From Betaproteobacteria bacterium (GTDB taxonomy: Bacteria > Pseudomonadota > Gammaproteobacteria > Burkholderiales > Casimicrobiaceae), in NCBI GenBank assembly GCA_003153475.1, contig PLYT01000024.1:1-56968 (forward strand): a DNA stretch of 56,968 bases, given 5' to 3'. The notes beneath the pieces were generated by a model. It searched no databases and was not told the origin of the DNA. It was given only the letters and a program-made list of their open reading frames with translations. Shown one piece after another: positions 35,654-45,200 of this stretch (position 1 is the first letter of the stretch; the number at the start of each line of letters is the position of its first letter). The translations under genes and the position numbers were made by a program.

Positions 35654-37258
35654 TCATGTTCTACGCGGGGCCCGCAGCTTGAAACGCTGGATCTTGCCGG
35701 TCGCGGTCTTCGGCAAGTCGCCGACGAATTCGATCCAGCGCGGATATTTGAACGGGGCGAGCAGCGACTTGACATGATCCTGCAATGCCGCGGCCAGCGC
35801 GGGGCCCGGTTCGTGTCCCGGCTTGAGCACCACAAATGCCTTCGGCTTGATCAGCTCACTCGCGTCGGCATAACCAACGACGGCCGCTTCGAGCACGGCG
35901 CTGTGCGTTGCCAGCGCCGCCTCGACCTCGAACGGCGACACGTATACGCCGCCCACCTTGAGCATGTCGTCGGTGCGCCCGCAATAGACATAGCGGCCGT
36001 CGGCGTCGACGATGTACTTGTCGCCGCTGCGGGTCCAGGGTCCTAGAAACGTCGCCAGGCTCTTGGCGCGATTGTTCCAGTAGTACGGCGAGCTCGTCGG
36101 TCCGCTGACCTGGAGCTCGCCGATCTCGCCGGGCGCGACCGGATCGCCGGCCTCGTCGACGACGCGCAGCTCGTAGCCCGGAACCGGCCGGCCAGTCGTG
36201 CCGTAGCAGACGTCATCGGGACGATTGGACAGGAAGATGTGCAGCATCTCGGTCGAGCCCAGCCCATCGAGGATGTCGACGCCGGTCTTGTCGCGCCAGC
36301 GCTTGCCGAGATCTGCCGGCAGCGCCTCGCCGGCGGAGACGCAGCAGCGCATGCCGAGCTGCTCGCGCGCCGGAAAGTCGGCGCTCGCGAGCATCGCCGC
36401 ATACAAGGTCGGCACGCCGTAGAAAATCGTCGGCCGCTCGGCGACCAGCCGCTTGAACACCGCCGCCGGCGTCGGGCGCTCGGCCATCAGCACGCTGGTT
36501 GCGCCGACCGTGAGCGGAAAGGTCAGCGCATTGCCCAGGCCGTAGGCAAAAAAGAGTTTGGCGGCGGAGAACACGACGTCGTCCGGCGCGATCCCCAGCA
36601 CCGGCCGCGCATACAATTCCGCGGTCTGGATCAGGTCCGCGTGCAGGTGCACGGCGCCTTTCGGGCTTCCGGTCGATCCCGAGGAGTACAGCCAGAAGCA
36701 GACGTCGTCCGCGGTCGTCGCCGCCGCCGGCGCATCGTCTGATTCGAGCGCGATCCATGCGCTGAAGTCGACGGTGCTATCGACGGCGGCGCCGGACACG
36801 ATGACGTGTTCGAGTGAATCGAGCCGCGCCGCGAGCGACGCGATCGCAGGTGCCAGCGGTGCCGAGACGACGACGGCGCGCGCGCGGCTGTCGGCCAGCA
36901 GATATTCGTAATCGGCCGCGGTCAGCAGCGTATTGCAAGGAATGGGCACGACGCCGGCGCGGATCGCGCCGAGAAATGCCGTCGGAAAGTCGATGCTGTC
37001 GTGCAGCAGCAGGACGACGCGATCCTCACTGCGCAAGCCCAGTCGCCGCCAGGCGTTGGCGCACCGGTTGACGCGCTGCGCGAGCTCACGATAGGAATAG
37101 CGGCCGGCATCGTCGATGAAGGCGACGCGCTCGGCACGGCCTCGAGCGAGATTGCGCTCGACCAGGTCGACGGCGGCGTTATAGACGCGGGGAATGCTGA
37201 CGCGCGGCGGCGACGCCGAATGGTCGGCCTCGGCGAACACCGTTGTCCGGAGAGTCAT
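35654..37258 (-). CDS. bclA: benzoate-CoA ligase
   Basis: A 534-residue AMP-forming ligase that activates benzoate to benzoyl-CoA. The P-loop-like motif YSSGSTGSPKG is at residues 191-201, FFAYGLGNALTFPL (a benzoate-CoA ligase feature) follows, then FYGVPTLYAAML, DGLGSTEMLHIF with the A5 motif, and the catalytic Lys in PKTATGKIQRFKL (about residue 522). The length matches benzoate/4-hydroxybenzoate-CoA ligases. ATG 37258 gives the expected N-terminus. It lies between the flavodoxin gene and the Liv-type transporter, opposite boxRCB. Confidence 0.94.
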   Translation of the reverse strand: MTLRTTVFAEADHSASPPRVSIPRVYNAAVDLVERNLARGRAERVAFIDDAGRYSYRELAQRVNRCANAWRRLGLRSEDRVVLLLHDSIDFPTAFLGAIRAGVVPIPCNTLLTAADYEYLLADSRARAVVVSAPLAPAIASLAARLDSLEHVIVSGAAVDSTVDFSAWIALESDDAPAAATTADDVCFWLYSSGSTGSPKGAVHLHADLIQTAELYARPVLGIAPDDVVFSAAKLFFAYGLGNALTFPLTVGATSVLMAERPTPAAVFKRLVAERPTIFYGVPTLYAAMLASADFPAREQLGMRCCVSAGEALPADLGKRWRDKTGVDILDGLGSTEMLHIFLSNRPDDVCYGTTGRPVPGYELRVVDEAGDPVAPGEIGELQVSGPTSSPYYWNNRAKSLATFLGPWTRSGDKYIVDADGRYVYCGRTDDMLKVGGVYVSPFEVEAALATHSAVLEAAVVGYADASELIKPKAFVVLKPGHEPGPALAAALQDHVKSLLAPFKYPRWIEFVGDLPKTATGKIQRFKLRAPRRT

Positions 37259-37319
37259 AGGCGCGCGAGCGTGAGCGGGAACAGTGACCGGCGATTGTGG
37301 CGGCGCATGCTTGGCCTCG

Positions 37320-37829
37320 TCAATCGCCGGGGTGCCCCGCATTCGCGGCGGCGACAGCGGGATCGGCGGCCAGCGCGGCGCACACCTGCTGCAGCCATTG
37401 CGGAAACCATTCGATTGCGACGTCTTCGGGCAACGTGCCCCCGCTGGCATTGTGTTCCATCACCTCGCCGATGCGCCGCGCGCCGCGCGCTGAGAGAACC
37501 TCGTCGAAACGCTTGCCACCGAAGCAGTAGGTGCCGACGTGCGTGCTGTCGCCGAGTGCGAACACGCCGTAGTGCACGTGCGCCAGCGAGTCGCGGCATG
37601 CGCCGAGATCGGCGTAGAAGGCCTTGGCGTTGTCGGGCACGTCGCCCTGACCGTAGGTCGACGTGCAGATGAGAAATACGCCCGGCTGCTCGAACACGCG
37701 GCGATCGAGTGCATCCATGAACGCGACGTCGATGCCGAGCTCCGGACCCGCGAAGGCGAGTTCGATCTCCTGCGCGACCAGCTGCGCGATGCCGGTCATT
37801 GTGCCGACCAGGATATGGACGTTCAGCAT
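37320..37829 (-). CDS. MioC-like flavodoxin, first gene of the leftward benzoate operon
   Basis: The 169-residue protein is a short-chain flavodoxin: the phosphate loop VGTMTGIAQLVAQEI, the FMN-flanking loops STYGQGDVPDNAKAFYADL and FALGDSTHVGTYCFGGKRFDEVL, and a DVAIEWFPQWLQQV end. It resembles E. coli MioC more than FldA. Flavodoxins carry electrons between reductases and oxygenases. It is the first gene after the shared control region and 61 bases before bclA. No boxA reductase gene is in the window, so an electron-donor role to BoxB is a reasonable but untested idea. Confidence 0.88.
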   Translation of the reverse strand: MLNVHILVGTMTGIAQLVAQEIELAFAGPELGIDVAFMDALDRRVFEQPGVFLICTSTYGQGDVPDNAKAFYADLGACRDSLAHVHYGVFALGDSTHVGTYCFGGKRFDEVLSARGARRIGEVMEHNASGGTLPEDVAIEWFPQWLQQVCAALAADPAVAAANAGHPGD

Positions 37830-37864
37830 CGGCGAAGGCTTGTCATCGGAGCGGCCATGAACTA

Positions 37865-37901
37865 TATTGCATACATGAACGATGAGGTGCAATAAAATGC
37901 A
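37865..37901. promoter_or_regulatory. probable BoxR operator in the divergent benzoate control region
   Basis: In the gap between the flavodoxin gene and boxR, TGCA occurs at 37868, 37888 and 37898, that is TGCA-N16-TGCA-N6-TGCA, spaced by 20 and 10 bases (two turns and one turn). The first two sites form an inverted repeat TATTGCA/TGCAATA. TGCA-N6-TGCA is, from memory, the operator type reported for BzdR/BoxR regulators of Azoarcus. The region is AT-rich and contains TATAAT-like sequences for both directions. Confidence 0.7.
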
Positions 37902-37949
37902 TTGTCGCATTATAGCCGCCCGGCGCGAACGGCGCGCGGCAGATCGTCG

Positions 37950-38879
37950 ATGAGTACGGCCTCGCCGGCGCGCACGCTGCCGTCAGCGGTTTCCGGCCGC
38001 GACGGCGACTCGGCCTATCTCGCCGCGATCGGCGAGCGGGTTCGCGTAATCCGCGCACGGCGCGGCATGTCGCGGCGCGTTCTGGCGCGCGATTCGGGCG
38101 TGTCCGAACGCTATCTTGCATCGCTGGAATCCGGGTGCGGCAATGTGTCGATCCTGCTGCTGAAGCAGATCGCGCAGGCGATCGATGTGCCGGTCGAGCA
38201 GCTGGCGCGCAGCGGCCCGGAAGCATCGACCGAAGTCGCGCTGCTTACGCAGTGGTTGTCGCGGCTTTCTGCGGCCGAAATCCGCCGTGCCTCGGACACG
38301 TTGCACCGCGCGTTCGGTGCGGCAACGCAGCAACGCAAACACCGGATCGCGCTGATCGGTCTGCGCGGCGCCGGCAAGACGACGTTGGGCACGCGGCTCG
38401 CCGCCAAGCGCCGCGTACCCTTCATCGAGCTCGACCGCGAAATCGAGCAGGCGGCTGGCGCCTCGCTGGCGGAGTTATTCCTGCTCTACGGCCTGCCTGC
38501 CTACCGCCGCCACGAGCGGCGCGCGCTGGAGTCGCTGCTGCTGCGTGACGAGGCGATGGTGATCGCGACCGGCGGCAGCATCGTCTCCGAGCCCGAGACC
38601 TTCGACTTGCTGCTGTCGACGTGCCGCGTTGTATGGCTGAAGGCCAAACCCGAAGAGCACATGGCACGCGTGGTCGCGCAGGGCGACCAGCGGCCGATGG
38701 CCGGAAGCACCGAGGGCATGGAGGATTTGAAACGCATCCTGGCCGGCCGCGAGCTCCTGTACCGCAAGGCCGATGCGATCGTCGATACGTCCGGCAAGTC
38801 GATCGCGCAGAGCCTGCGGCTGCTCGAACAGGTCACCGCTGCGGTGACCGTCGCCGGGTCGTCGAAACGGGCCGGGTGA
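37950..38879 (+). CDS. boxR: BoxR: XRE regulator fused to a shikimate-kinase-like domain
   Basis: The 309-residue regulator has an N-terminal XRE helix-turn-helix (residues about 24-85: LAAIGERVRVIRARRGMSRRVLARDSGVSERYLASLE) and a C-terminal shikimate-kinase-like domain with Walker A GLRGAGKTT (137-145), FIELDREIEQAAGASLAELF and VIATGGSIV. BoxR proteins repress box genes until benzoyl-CoA binds the kinase-like domain. The start ATG at 37950 is the first with a sensible N-terminus. It is transcribed with boxC and boxB and away from the bclA operon. Confidence 0.95.
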   Translation: MSTASPARTLPSAVSGRDGDSAYLAAIGERVRVIRARRGMSRRVLARDSGVSERYLASLESGCGNVSILLLKQIAQAIDVPVEQLARSGPEASTEVALLTQWLSRLSAAEIRRASDTLHRAFGAATQQRKHRIALIGLRGAGKTTLGTRLAAKRRVPFIELDREIEQAAGASLAELFLLYGLPAYRRHERRALESLLLRDEAMVIATGGSIVSEPETFDLLLSTCRVVWLKAKPEEHMARVVAQGDQRPMAGSTEGMEDLKRILAGRELLYRKADAIVDTSGKSIAQSLRLLEQVTAAVTVAGSSKRAG

Positions 38880-38884
38880 TTCCG

Positions 38885-40525
38885 ATGGTGACCTTCGACA
38901 CCCATCCCGACCGCTATGCGCACTGGCGCATGAGCATCGACGGCGCCGTCGCGACGCTATTGCTCGACGTCGACGAGGACCGACCGCTGGTGCCGGGCTA
39001 CAAGCTCAAGCTCAATTCGTACGATCTGGGCGTCGACATCGAGCTCGCCGACGCGTTGCAGCGGCTGCGCTTCGAGCATCCCGAGGTGCACTGCCTGGTG
39101 ATCACCAGCGGCAAGGATCGCATGTTCTGTTCGGGTGCCAACATTTACATGCTCGGCGCGTCGTCGCATGCCTGGAAAGTCAACTTCTGCAAGTTCACCA
39201 ACGAAACGCGCAACGGCATCGAGGACGCAAGCCTTTACTCGGGATTGAAATCGATCGCCGCACTCAACGGCACGACCGCCGGCGGCGGCTACGAGCTCGC
39301 ACTCGCCTGCGACGAAATCCTGATGATCGACGATCGCTCGTCGACGGTGAGCTTGCCCGAGGTTCCGTTGCTGGCAGTGCTGCCCGGCACCGGCGGCCTG
39401 ACCCGGCTGACGGACAAGAGAAGGCTTCGTCGCGACCTCGCCGACGTCTTTTGCACAACGATCGAAGGCGTGCGTGCGGATCGCGCCAAAGCGTGGGGTC
39501 TGGTCGACGTGATCTCGACCCCCAGCACGTTCGGCGACACCCTCGCCCGGCGCGCCAACGATCTCGCCGCGGCGGGCGCGCATCTCTCTGAAGACCCGCC
39601 GCCGCGCGGCATCGTGCTCACGCCGCTCCGGAGAACGCATGGCGAGGACGCCATCGCCTACCCGAACCTCGAGGTCGCGCTCGATCGCGCCGCCCGCGTC
39701 GCGACGTTCACCTTGCGCGCTCCGGCGAGCCCGACTCCCGACTCGGTCGACGCGATCACGGCGCAGGGCGCCGACTGGTGGCCGCTGGCGCTCGCGCGCG
39801 AGTTCGACGACGCAATGCTGTTGCTGCGCACCAACGAGCTCGACATCGGCACCTGGGTGATGCGAACGGCCGGCGATCCTGCGGCGGTGCTGGCGGTCGA
39901 TGCGACTTTGGCCACGCACGCCGGCCACTGGCTGGTGCGCGAGACGATCGGCCTGTGGCGGCGCACCTTGTCGCGGCTCGACGTGTCGGCGCGGTCGGTG
40001 TTCGCGCTGATCGACCGCGGCTCGTGCTTTGCCGGCACCTTGCTCGAGCTGGCCCTCGCGGCCGATCGTAGCTACATGCTGGCACTCCCCGACGAGCGCG
40101 CGGCCGAGCCGGCGATCGCGCTGTCGGCGCAGAATTTCGGCGCCTATCCGATGTGCAACGGGCGCACGCGGCTTGCCAATCGCTTTGCCGTCGATACGCT
40201 CGCGCCAGATCGCATCGGCACAATGCTGCGCTCCGATGCGGCGCGGGAAGCGGGGCTGGTTACCTTCACGCCGGACGACATCGACTGGGACGACGAGATC
40301 CGGCTGGCTCTCGAAGAGCGCGCGAGCCTTTCGCCGGATGCGCTGTCCGGCATGGAGGCGAGCCTGCGCTTTACCGGACCGGAGACGATGCACGCGCGCA
40401 TATTCGGGCGACTGGCGGCGTGGCAGAACTGGGTCTTCCAGCGGCCGAACGCGGTCGGCAAGGACGGCGCGCTGAAGCTCTTCGGCAGCGGCAGCCGCGC
40501 CAAATTCGACTGGGAGCGCGTCTAG
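38885..40525 (+). CDS. boxC: 2,3-epoxybenzoyl-CoA dihydrolase (BoxC)
   Basis: This 546-residue crotonase-superfamily enzyme opens the ring of 2,3-epoxybenzoyl-CoA to 3,4-didehydroadipyl-CoA semialdehyde and formate. The N-terminal crotonase-like domain has LVITSGKDRMFCSGANIYMLG, SIAALNGTTAGGGYELALACDEI and LPEVPLLAVLPGTGGLTRL; a second, divergent half follows with VFALIDRGSCFAGTLLELALAADRSYM. The length fits BoxC. ATG 38885 is used; GTG 38876, overlapping the boxR stop as GTGA, is possible. Confidence 0.95.
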   Translation: MVTFDTHPDRYAHWRMSIDGAVATLLLDVDEDRPLVPGYKLKLNSYDLGVDIELADALQRLRFEHPEVHCLVITSGKDRMFCSGANIYMLGASSHAWKVNFCKFTNETRNGIEDASLYSGLKSIAALNGTTAGGGYELALACDEILMIDDRSSTVSLPEVPLLAVLPGTGGLTRLTDKRRLRRDLADVFCTTIEGVRADRAKAWGLVDVISTPSTFGDTLARRANDLAAAGAHLSEDPPPRGIVLTPLRRTHGEDAIAYPNLEVALDRAARVATFTLRAPASPTPDSVDAITAQGADWWPLALAREFDDAMLLLRTNELDIGTWVMRTAGDPAAVLAVDATLATHAGHWLVRETIGLWRRTLSRLDVSARSVFALIDRGSCFAGTLLELALAADRSYMLALPDERAAEPAIALSAQNFGAYPMCNGRTRLANRFAVDTLAPDRIGTMLRSDAAREAGLVTFTPDDIDWDDEIRLALEERASLSPDALSGMEASLRFTGPETMHARIFGRLAAWQNWVFQRPNAVGKDGALKLFGSGSRAKFDWERV

Positions 40526-40558
40526 CGCCGCGGCTTGGCGCAAGGGCGAGAAACGATC

Positions 40559-41980
40559 ATGGCGATCAACTACAGCGAAAAGATTCCGAACAACGTCAAT
40601 CTGACCGACGATCGAACGCTGCAACGCGCGCTCGAGCATTGGCAGCCGAAGTTCCTGCAATGGTGGCAGACGATGGGCCCGTCGGACTTTGCCGGCGCCG
40701 ACATCTATTTGCGCACCGCCATCGGTGTCGATGCCGCCGGCTGGGCGAGCTACGGCCAGGTGCGCATGCCAGACTACCGCTGGGGCATCTTCCTGGCCGA
40801 CGGCGACCCGGCGCGCACGATCGGCTTCGGCGATCACATGGGCGAGCCGGCGTGGCAGCAGGTGCCCGGTGAATTGCGCTCGCCGCTGCGGCGCTTGATC
40901 GTGACCCAGGGCGACACCGAGCCCGCGTCGGTCGAGCAGCAGCGCCTGCTCGGGCACAGCTGCCCGTCGCTGTACGACTTGCGCAACCTCTTCCAGATCA
41001 ATGTCGAAGAAGGGCGCCACCTGTGGGCGATGGTCTACCTGCTGCACGCGTACTTCGGGCGCGATGGGCGCGAGGAAGCCGAGGAGCTCCTCGAGCGCCA
41101 TTCGGGCGACGCCGACAAGCCGCGGATCCTGGGCACGTTCAACGAGCCGGTGACCGACTGGCTGTCGTTTTTCATGTTTACCTATTTCACCGATCGCGAC
41201 GGCAAATACCAGCTGAAAAGCCTCGCCGAATCGGCATTCGATCCACTGGCGCGGACGATGCGGTTCATGCTGACCGAGGAAGCGCATCACATGTTCGTCG
41301 GCGAGACCGGACTTTCGCGCGTGATCAAGCGGGCGCTCGAGGTGATGGCCGAGCTCGGCACCGACGATGCGATGGCGGTGCGCAACGCCGGCGCAATCGA
41401 TCTGCCGACGTTCCAGCGCTATCTCAATTTCTGGTTCTCGTCCTCGCTCGACCTGTTCGGCTCCGAAGTGTCGTCGAACGCGGCGTCGAGCTTCGCCACC
41501 GGCCTCAAGGGCCGGCCCGACGAGGCGCAGTACGACGATCATCGGTGCCTCGACGTGGCGTTCGAGCTCGCGCAGCCCGATCCGGGGCGCGGCATCAGGA
41601 CCGAGAGCATTCCGCTGCGCAACGCGATGAACGAGGTGCTGCGAACGTCGTACGTCCGCGACTGCGAGCTGGGACTCAAGCGCTGGAATCGGCAGCTCGA
41701 GCGCGCGGGCACAGGGCAGCGGCTCGCGCTGCCATCGCCGCGCTTTCACCGCACGATCGGCGTCTGGGCCGGCGTGCCATGCGATCCGGGCGGCGCGATC
41801 ATCGACGAAAGCGAGTATCGCCGGCGCGAAGGCGAATGGCTGCCGACCGCCGCCGACCGCGCGTTCGTGAAGAGCCTGATGCAGCGGGTCGTAGCACCCG
41901 GCAAGATGGCCGGCTGGATCGGTGCGCCCGAGCGTGGCATCAACAATCTTCCGATCGAGTACGAGTACGTGCGGCTGTAG
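40559..41980 (+). CDS. boxB: benzoyl-CoA 2,3-epoxidase subunit BoxB
   Basis: The 473-residue diiron oxygenase component converts benzoyl-CoA to 2,3-epoxybenzoyl-CoA with O2. All expected iron ligands are present: Glu121, Glu151 and His154 in VEEGRHLW, Asp212 in FTDRDGKY, and Glu241 and His244 in LTEEAHHMF. They are shifted by one from the Azoarcus evansii numbering as recalled. It follows boxC by 33 bases. BoxB normally receives electrons from the reductase BoxA, whose gene usually lies beside it but does not follow here. Confidence 0.96.
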   Translation: MAINYSEKIPNNVNLTDDRTLQRALEHWQPKFLQWWQTMGPSDFAGADIYLRTAIGVDAAGWASYGQVRMPDYRWGIFLADGDPARTIGFGDHMGEPAWQQVPGELRSPLRRLIVTQGDTEPASVEQQRLLGHSCPSLYDLRNLFQINVEEGRHLWAMVYLLHAYFGRDGREEAEELLERHSGDADKPRILGTFNEPVTDWLSFFMFTYFTDRDGKYQLKSLAESAFDPLARTMRFMLTEEAHHMFVGETGLSRVIKRALEVMAELGTDDAMAVRNAGAIDLPTFQRYLNFWFSSSLDLFGSEVSSNAASSFATGLKGRPDEAQYDDHRCLDVAFELAQPDPGRGIRTESIPLRNAMNEVLRTSYVRDCELGLKRWNRQLERAGTGQRLALPSPRFHRTIGVWAGVPCDPGGAIIDESEYRRREGEWLPTAADRAFVKSLMQRVVAPGKMAGWIGAPERGINNLPIEYEYVRL

Positions 41981-42112
41981 CGGAGCCGACATCGCGCCGC
42001 GTTGCCGATCGGACGACGGAGACGCGCGGCGCGTGTTTGTGCGCGCGCGAAGGGCCCGGAGCAAAGCCGGCGCGAAGGGCGAGGAGTGCGTCGAAGAGCG
42101 CCGCCCGCCCCG

Positions 42113-42141
42113 GGCATCAGCAATTGAGCAATTGCTGTGCC
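42113..42141. repeat. hairpin in the gap between boxB and the RND efflux gene
   Basis: CAGCAATTG/CAATTGCTG form perfect 9-base arms around AG (42118-42137). Pairing extends to GGCA/TGCC past a one-base bulge, giving a 13-pair stem. It sits in a 255-base non-coding gap where two genes converge. Without a T-run it may be a bidirectional transcription barrier or a protein site. Confidence 0.5.
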
Positions 42142-42235
42142 AAGCCCGTTGCGCCGCGCGCCGATGGGGTTTCCTGCACGCCGGAGCCCTGACCACCGAC
42201 GCACCGCGGCACTTTAGGCGCAGCCGGCCGCCGCT

Positions 42236-45200
42236 TTAAGCCTGCGGCTGCGGCACGCCTTCACCGGACTCGGTCGTCCTTTTGTGGTGATCGGCGGCGA
42301 GCAACATGTACACCGCAGGAACGACGAACAAGGTGAACAGCGTTCCGATCGACATGCCGGTGAATATCACCAGGCCCATCGCATGGCGGCCGGCGGCACC
42401 CGCGCCAGCGGCGATCACCAGCGGCACGACGCCGAGCACCATCGCCGCGGTCGTCATCAGGATCGGCCGCAGACGCACCGCCGCGGCTTCCTCGATCGCC
42501 TCGCGCTTGCTCTTGCCGGCGAGCTGGAGCTGATTGGCGAACTGCACGATCAGGATGCCATGCTTGCTGATCAGGCCCATCAAAGTGACGAGGCCGACCT
42601 GGGTGTAGATGTTGAGCGTCGCCAGCCCGAGGTTGATGAAAATCAGCGCACCGAACAGTGCCAGCGGCACCGACACCAGGATGACAATCGGATCGCGGAA
42701 GCTCTCGAACTGAGCGGATAGCGCCAGGAAAACGATGATCACCGCGAACAAAAGCGTAATGGCGAACCCGCCGGATTCCTGGACGAACTGGCGCGATACG
42801 CCCGAGTAATCGTAGGAATAGCCGGTTGGCGCGACCTGCTGCAACGTCGTGCGCATGAAGTCGAGCACCTGATTCTGCGACACCGCCGGCGAATAGACGC
42901 CGAAGATCGTCGCCGAGTTGAGCTGCTGGAAGCGCGCGATGCCTTCCGGAACGACTTCGGTTTTCTGCGTCGCCACCGTCGAGGCCGGGATCAGCGATCC
43001 GTCGGCCGTCCGGATATGGTAGTCGAGCACCTGGTTGGCGTTGAGCCGGTCGGTTTGAAGCACTTGCGGAATGACCTTGTACGAATGGCCGGCGATGGAG
43101 AAATAGTTGACGTAGTTCCCGCCGAGCGCCGCGCCGAGTGCCGCACCGACGTCCTGCTGGGTCATGCCCAGCGTCGCCACCAGGTCGCGATTGACCTCGA
43201 CGGTCGTCTGCGGCTTGTCGACTTTGAGATCGGTGTCGACGTAGAAGAACATGCCGCTGGCTTGCGCTTTCGCCAGCACGGCCTGAGCGACATCATTGAG
43301 CTTCTGATAGGGCTCGGTCGTCTTGATGACGAACTGCACGGGCAGGCCCTGCGAGCCGGGCAAAGATGGAAACTGAAACGCGGCCACGCGGGCGCCGGCG
43401 ACGCTGTTCCATTTCTGCTGCAGCTCCTGCTGCAACTGTGTCGCGCTCTTGGTCCGCTCGTTCCAGGGCTTGAACAACACGCCGCCGAAGCCCTGATTGG
43501 TTGTCGGCACGCCGGTGATCTGGAACATCTGATCGTACTCGGGAATGCTCTTGGCGATATCGAACACCTGCTTCGAGTAGACGTCCATCTGTTGCGAGGT
43601 CGCGTTCGGCGGCCCGATGATCTGCGTCAGCACGACGCCCTGATCCTCGGTCGGCGCGAGCTCCGATTTCGACGTCATGAACAGGTAGACGACGCCGCCG
43701 AGCAGGATCACTCCCATCACCACTGGCACCGCCCAGGTATCCAGCGTGCCGTGCAACCGCCGCTGATAGCCGCGATGCAAGCGGTCGAACTGCCGGTCGA
43801 TGAAGCGGACAAAGCGTCCGCTTTCCTGCTCGCTGCGGAAAAAACGCGACGTCATCATCGGCGACAGTGTCAGCGCGATGATGCCCGACACCGTGACGGC
43901 GCCGGCCAGGGTGAAGGCGAATTCGGTGAACAGCGCTCCGGTCAGGCCCCCCTGGAAGCCGATCGGAACAAAGACCGCGACGACGACGATCGTCATCGCG
44001 ATGATCGGAGAGCCCAGCTCGCGAGCGGCCGTCAGCGAGGCCTGAAGCGGCGATTTGCCCTCCTCCTTCATATGCCGGTCGACGTTCTCGACGACGATGA
44101 TCGCATCGTCGACGACCAGGCCAATCGCCAGCACCAGGGCGAGCAGGGTCAGCAGGTTGATTGAATAGCCGAGCATCAGCATGAAGAAAAACGCCCCGAT
44201 CAGCGACAGCGGCATCGCAATCAACGGCACGATGACCGCGCGGAAGCTGCCGAGGAAGAGAAAGATGACGATGGCCACGATCGCCAGCGACTCGCCCAGC
44301 GTCTTGATGACCTCGTTGATCGAGCTGCTGATGAACTTGGTCGAATCGTAGACGATCTCGCCGGCGATGCCGTTCGGCATGTCAGCCTGGATCCCGGGAA
44401 ACACGCCGCGCACGCGCTTGACGACGTCGAGCACGTTGGCGTCGGGCGCGACCTTGATGCCGATGAAGACCGAGTTTCGTCCACCGAACGCGGTCGAGAA
44501 ATCGTAGTTCTCCGCACCGAGACTCACCGTCCCGACGTCTTCGAGACGCACGATCGCGCCGTCTTTCTGCTTGACCACCAGCTGCTTGAACTCCTCGACT
44601 GAGTGTAGGCTGGTCGCCGCAGTCAGATCGACGCTGACCATCTGGCCCTTGGTCGTGCCGAGGGCCGCGAGATAGTTGTTGTTGCCCAGCGCCGTGCGCA
44701 CGTCGGTCGCGGTGACGCCGTAGGCCGCCATCCGGGCCGGGTCGAGCCAGGCCCGCAGCGCGAAGGTGCGGGCGCCGAGGATTTCGGCGACCTGCACGCC
44801 CTCGATCGAGTCCAGTTTCGGCTTGACGACGCGGACCAGGTAGTCGGTGATGTTGTTGTTGGGCAGCGACTCGCCGAAAAAGCCCATGTACATCGCGTCG
44901 ATCTGCTGTCCGACCTGCACGTTGAGCACCGGCTGCTGCGCCTCGGGCGGCAATTGATTCCGCACCGAGTTGACCTGCGTGTTGATCTCGGTCAGCGCGC
45001 GATTGGCGTCGTAGTTGAGTCGCAGCGTCGCCGTGATCGATGAGACGCCCGACGTGCTGGTGGACGAAAGGTAGTCGATGCCCTGCGCCTGCGCGATCGC
45101 GCCTTCGAGCGGCTGGGTGATGAATCCGGCGACGGTTGCGGCGTCGGCGCCGTAATAGGCGGTGCTGATCGTGACGACGGCGTTCTGTGTCTTCGGATAC

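Noticed and set aside
38957..42196. A 1079-codon open frame on the minus strand opposite boxC and boxB
   Set aside because: It mirrors two genes with full catalytic motifs on the plus strand. High GC makes long antisense frames common, and its translation is Arg/His-rich without any domain.
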